Source of the DNA: an uncultured Pelagibacteraceae bacterium
GTDB lineage: Bacteria; Pseudomonadota; Alphaproteobacteria; Pelagibacterales; Pelagibacteraceae
DNA length: 34,750 nt
Assembly: GCA_902582605.1 (NCBI GenBank)
Contig: CACHSP010000008.1
Span: forward strand, 1 to 34,750
Reading direction: 5' to 3'
In this document: piece after piece, positions 32,850 through 34,750 of the stretch
Position numbering within the stretch: the first letter of the stretch is position 1
How the letters are laid out: each line of letters opens with the position of its first letter
The notes under the pieces: model-generated
What the model saw: the letters and a program-made list of their open reading frames with translations, nothing else
Databases searched by the model: none
What the model was told of the DNA's origin: nothing
Program-made: the position numbers and the translations under genes

Positions 32850-34292
32850 TTATCTATCGGTTTTATATTTTTGTTCTAGATTATAACTATATTTACTCAT
32901 TGCATAACAAATAATCCAGAAAATTATAGCAGCAAATACATACCCCTCCATAGCAAATCCTAACCATTTCGGATTTGTTTTAGCTAAATTTAACATTCCA
33001 ACTATTTCTAATAATCCGACAACAAATATTAATGGAGTGTCTTTTACTAGTGCTAAGAAAGTATTTGCTATTCCTGGTATTACTAATTTAAGAGCTTGTG
33101 GTAAAATTACGAAAATATGCATTTTCCAATAACCCATACCTAATGATTTAGCAGCCTCATACTGACCTCTTGGTAATGCTTGTAAACCACCTCTGATAAC
33201 TTCTGCAACATACGCAGCTTCAAATAAAGAAATTGCAATTATGGCTCTTACTAATTTATCAATAAAAAAGTCTTCTGGTAAAAACATTGGAAACATTACG
33301 GCAGACATGAATAAAACTGTTATTAGTGGAACACCTCTCCAGAATTCAATAAAGCCAACTGATATATATCTAATTAATGGAAATTCTGATCTTCTGCCAA
33401 GAGCGAAAGCCATTCCGATTGGAAAACAGAAAATAAGACAGAAAAAAGAAATTATAAATGTTAGCGACAGACCTCCCCATGCACCTGTTTCAACCCAATT
33501 TAAACCATCTAATTTTCCAAGTTCAATGTATTCTTCAAAAAAAAGAAAATATTTCAAAATTACATAAAGCGCTAAAGGAACTATTAAAAAGTAATAAAAC
33601 TTAAATTTACTTGGAATAAAAAAACCAATGATAATAGATAAAATTGCAGCAATAATTCCATAAGAAAAGTCAAAAAATACAGGGCCACCTGAAATAAAAA
33701 AGAAGATAAACAAAAACGCAATTAAAGGATAAATAACTACATAATAAAGTGTTAAATATTTCTTAAATTTATCAGTCGCAAAATATCCAACAGAACCAAG
33801 TAATACTAAAGCTACAAATGATAAATTAATTCTCCATTGTTCTGCATTTGGATACATGCCATACATAAATCTTCTCATCCAAACCTTAATATATGTCCAG
33901 CATGCGCCAGAACCCGTACAAACATCTTTTGTATCTCCTGCAAAACTAGCATCAATAACAAACCAGCTTAATATAGGTGGTAGAGATTTGATGATTATGA
34001 ATATTATCAATAATGACAAAACAGCATTAAAATTATTTGTGTTAATATGTTTGTTTAAGAGGTCTAAATTTTTTATTCCGCTGTACTCTATTCGAATGAA
34101 ATAAAGACCCACAAAACCAAGTGCTAGAGGTAATAAGAAACTTAAAAAATTAGGTAAAAAACTAGTTAAATTTAACCTAAAAAAAGAATTTAGAAAAACA
34201 TCTAAAATACTAATAAAAAATAAAAAAGAACCAAGATACAAAAAGGTATTAAGATTAGTTCTATCAGGTTTTAAAAAATTAATACTCGACAT
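32850..34292 (-). CDS. aapM: General amino-acid ABC transporter permease, AapM/BztC type, with long N-terminal membrane region
   Basis: A 480-residue membrane protein. The C-terminal third (about 265-480) is the HisM-type permease, with GLSLTFIISFFCLIF, YISVGFIEFWRGVPLI, ETFAYVAEVIRGG-like EAAYVAEVIRGGLQALPRGQ and the coupling loop EAAKSLGMGYWKM. The N-terminal region includes CTGSGACWTYIKVWMRRFMYG and EQWRINL, typical of AapM/YhdY. Several additional hydrophobic helices lie at about 15-260, making it clearly longer than the roughly 370-385 residues I recall for AapM or YhdY. Its ATG overlaps the upstream permease stop by one base. Confidence 0.88.
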   Translation of the reverse strand: MSSINFLKPDRTNLNTFLYLGSFLFFISILDVFLNSFFRLNLTSFLPNFLSFLLPLALGFVGLYFIRIEYSGIKNLDLLNKHINTNNFNAVLSLLIIFIIIKSLPPILSWFVIDASFAGDTKDVCTGSGACWTYIKVWMRRFMYGMYPNAEQWRINLSFVALVLLGSVGYFATDKFKKYLTLYYVVIYPLIAFLFIFFFISGGPVFFDFSYGIIAAILSIIIGFFIPSKFKFYYFLIVPLALYVILKYFLFFEEYIELGKLDGLNWVETGAWGGLSLTFIISFFCLIFCFPIGMAFALGRRSEFPLIRYISVGFIEFWRGVPLITVLFMSAVMFPMFLPEDFFIDKLVRAIIAISLFEAAYVAEVIRGGLQALPRGQYEAAKSLGMGYWKMHIFVILPQALKLVIPGIANTFLALVKDTPLIFVVGLLEIVGMLNLAKTNPKWLGFAMEGYVFAAIIFWIICYAMSKYSYNLEQKYKTDR

Positions 34293-34750
34293 TATTTCTC
34301 CTGAATAGCTATTTTTTTGTTATACCAATTCATTAAAATTGAGATTGAAATACTCAAGGTTAGATAAGTAAACATGGTGATTGATACTATTTCAATTGCC
34401 TTACCAGTTTGCATTAATGCTGTTCCGGCAAAAACTAATACTAAATCTGGATAAGCTATTGCTGCTGCTAAAGATGAATTTTTAGTTAAATTTAGATATT
34501 GATTTGTTGTTGGTGGAATTATTATTCTCAAAGCTTGAGGCATAATTACTAATTTAAGTACTTGGTTAGGTGTAAGTCCAATTGATGCTGCTGCCTCTTT
34601 TTGACCTTTACCAACACCTTGAATTCCAGCTCTGACACATTCTGCGATAAATGTAGCTGTATATAAAGATAAAGATAATGTTAATGCTATTAATTCTGGG
34701 GGTAAACTAACTCCACCCTCATAAATAAATGATGTTGTTGCCAATTGTTT
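34292..34750 (-). CDS. aapQ: General amino-acid ABC transporter permease, AapQ/BztB type (partial, N-terminus outside window)
   Basis: The window holds the last 152 codons or so; the frame is open to base 34750, so the N-terminal part lies outside. Seen are GGVSLPPELIALTLSLSLYT, FIAECVRAGIQGVGKGQKEA and ASIGLTPNQVLKLVIMPQAL (the coupling loop and following helix) and NQYLNLTKNSSLAAAIAYPD, all typical of the HisM-type permease AapQ/YhdX. A TTG at 34742-34744 in this frame is an internal Leu, not the start. It is the upstream gene of aapM and aapP; the substrate-binding protein gene is expected just beyond the window. Confidence 0.88.
   Translation of the reverse strand, partial: KQLATTSFIYEGGVSLPPELIALTLSLSLYTATFIAECVRAGIQGVGKGQKEAAASIGLTPNQVLKLVIMPQALRIIIPPTTNQYLNLTKNSSLAAAIAYPDLVLVFAGTALMQTGKAIEIVSITMFTYLTLSISISILMNWYNKKIAIQEK

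Overview
The window looks like an alphaproteobacterial SAR11 / 'Candidatus Pelagibacter'-type chromosome. The DNA is very A+T-rich (roughly 30% G+C by eye). Genes are packed end to end, often with 1-20 base overlaps, and no stretch longer than about 220 bases lacks a gene. The protein families (alphaproteobacterial PstA/PstC, Aap/Bzt-type amino-acid transporter, PlcP/Agt lipid genes) fit an oligotrophic marine bacterium. There are no insertion sequences, prophage or CRISPR arrays.

Layout. 1-2993: dgt (partial), an ErpA/IscA-type Fe-S protein, exonuclease III, and a DpkA-like imino-acid reductase. 3036-6132: a complete zinc-uptake locus, znuA divergent from znuC-znuB-zur, with two Zur-box-like palindromes between them. 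6140-8422: a circularly permuted ATP-grasp protein divergent from an Anbu-type proteasome-like protease. 8492-10282: an apparent operon of a small membrane protein, arsenate reductase, an aquaglyceroporin and a Nudix hydrolase. 10362-10571: a tiny lysine-rich protein. 10793-25713: a phosphorus island (below). 25714-31249: manC, ilvD and valS in one tightly coupled operon. 31371-31570: tRNA-Cys and tRNA-Asn. 31575-31946: an XRE regulator. 32109-34750: a general amino-acid ABC transporter (ATPase, two permeases, the last cut by the window end).

The phosphorus island is the main story. On the minus strand, in transcription order, lie plcP, agt, phoR, an unknown secreted protein, pstS, pstC, pstA, pstB, phoU and phoB, followed after sixA (plus strand) by ppk1 and ppx. 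A diacylglycerol kinase-like gene diverges from plcP. Together these sense phosphate (PhoR/PhoB/PhoU), import it (Pst), store and release polyphosphate (Ppk/Ppx), and replace phospholipids with glycolipids (PlcP makes diacylglycerol, Agt glycosylates it, the kinase could return it to phosphatidic acid). Repeats of a 7-mer like T(G/T)TAACA every 11 bases, resembling PHO boxes, lie upstream of pstS, plcP, the unknown secreted protein and, more tentatively, the arsenic operon. Arsenic detoxification may therefore be tied to phosphate starvation, which makes sense because Pst-type systems can import arsenate.

All functions are read from sequence motifs and family knowledge; no database search was run.
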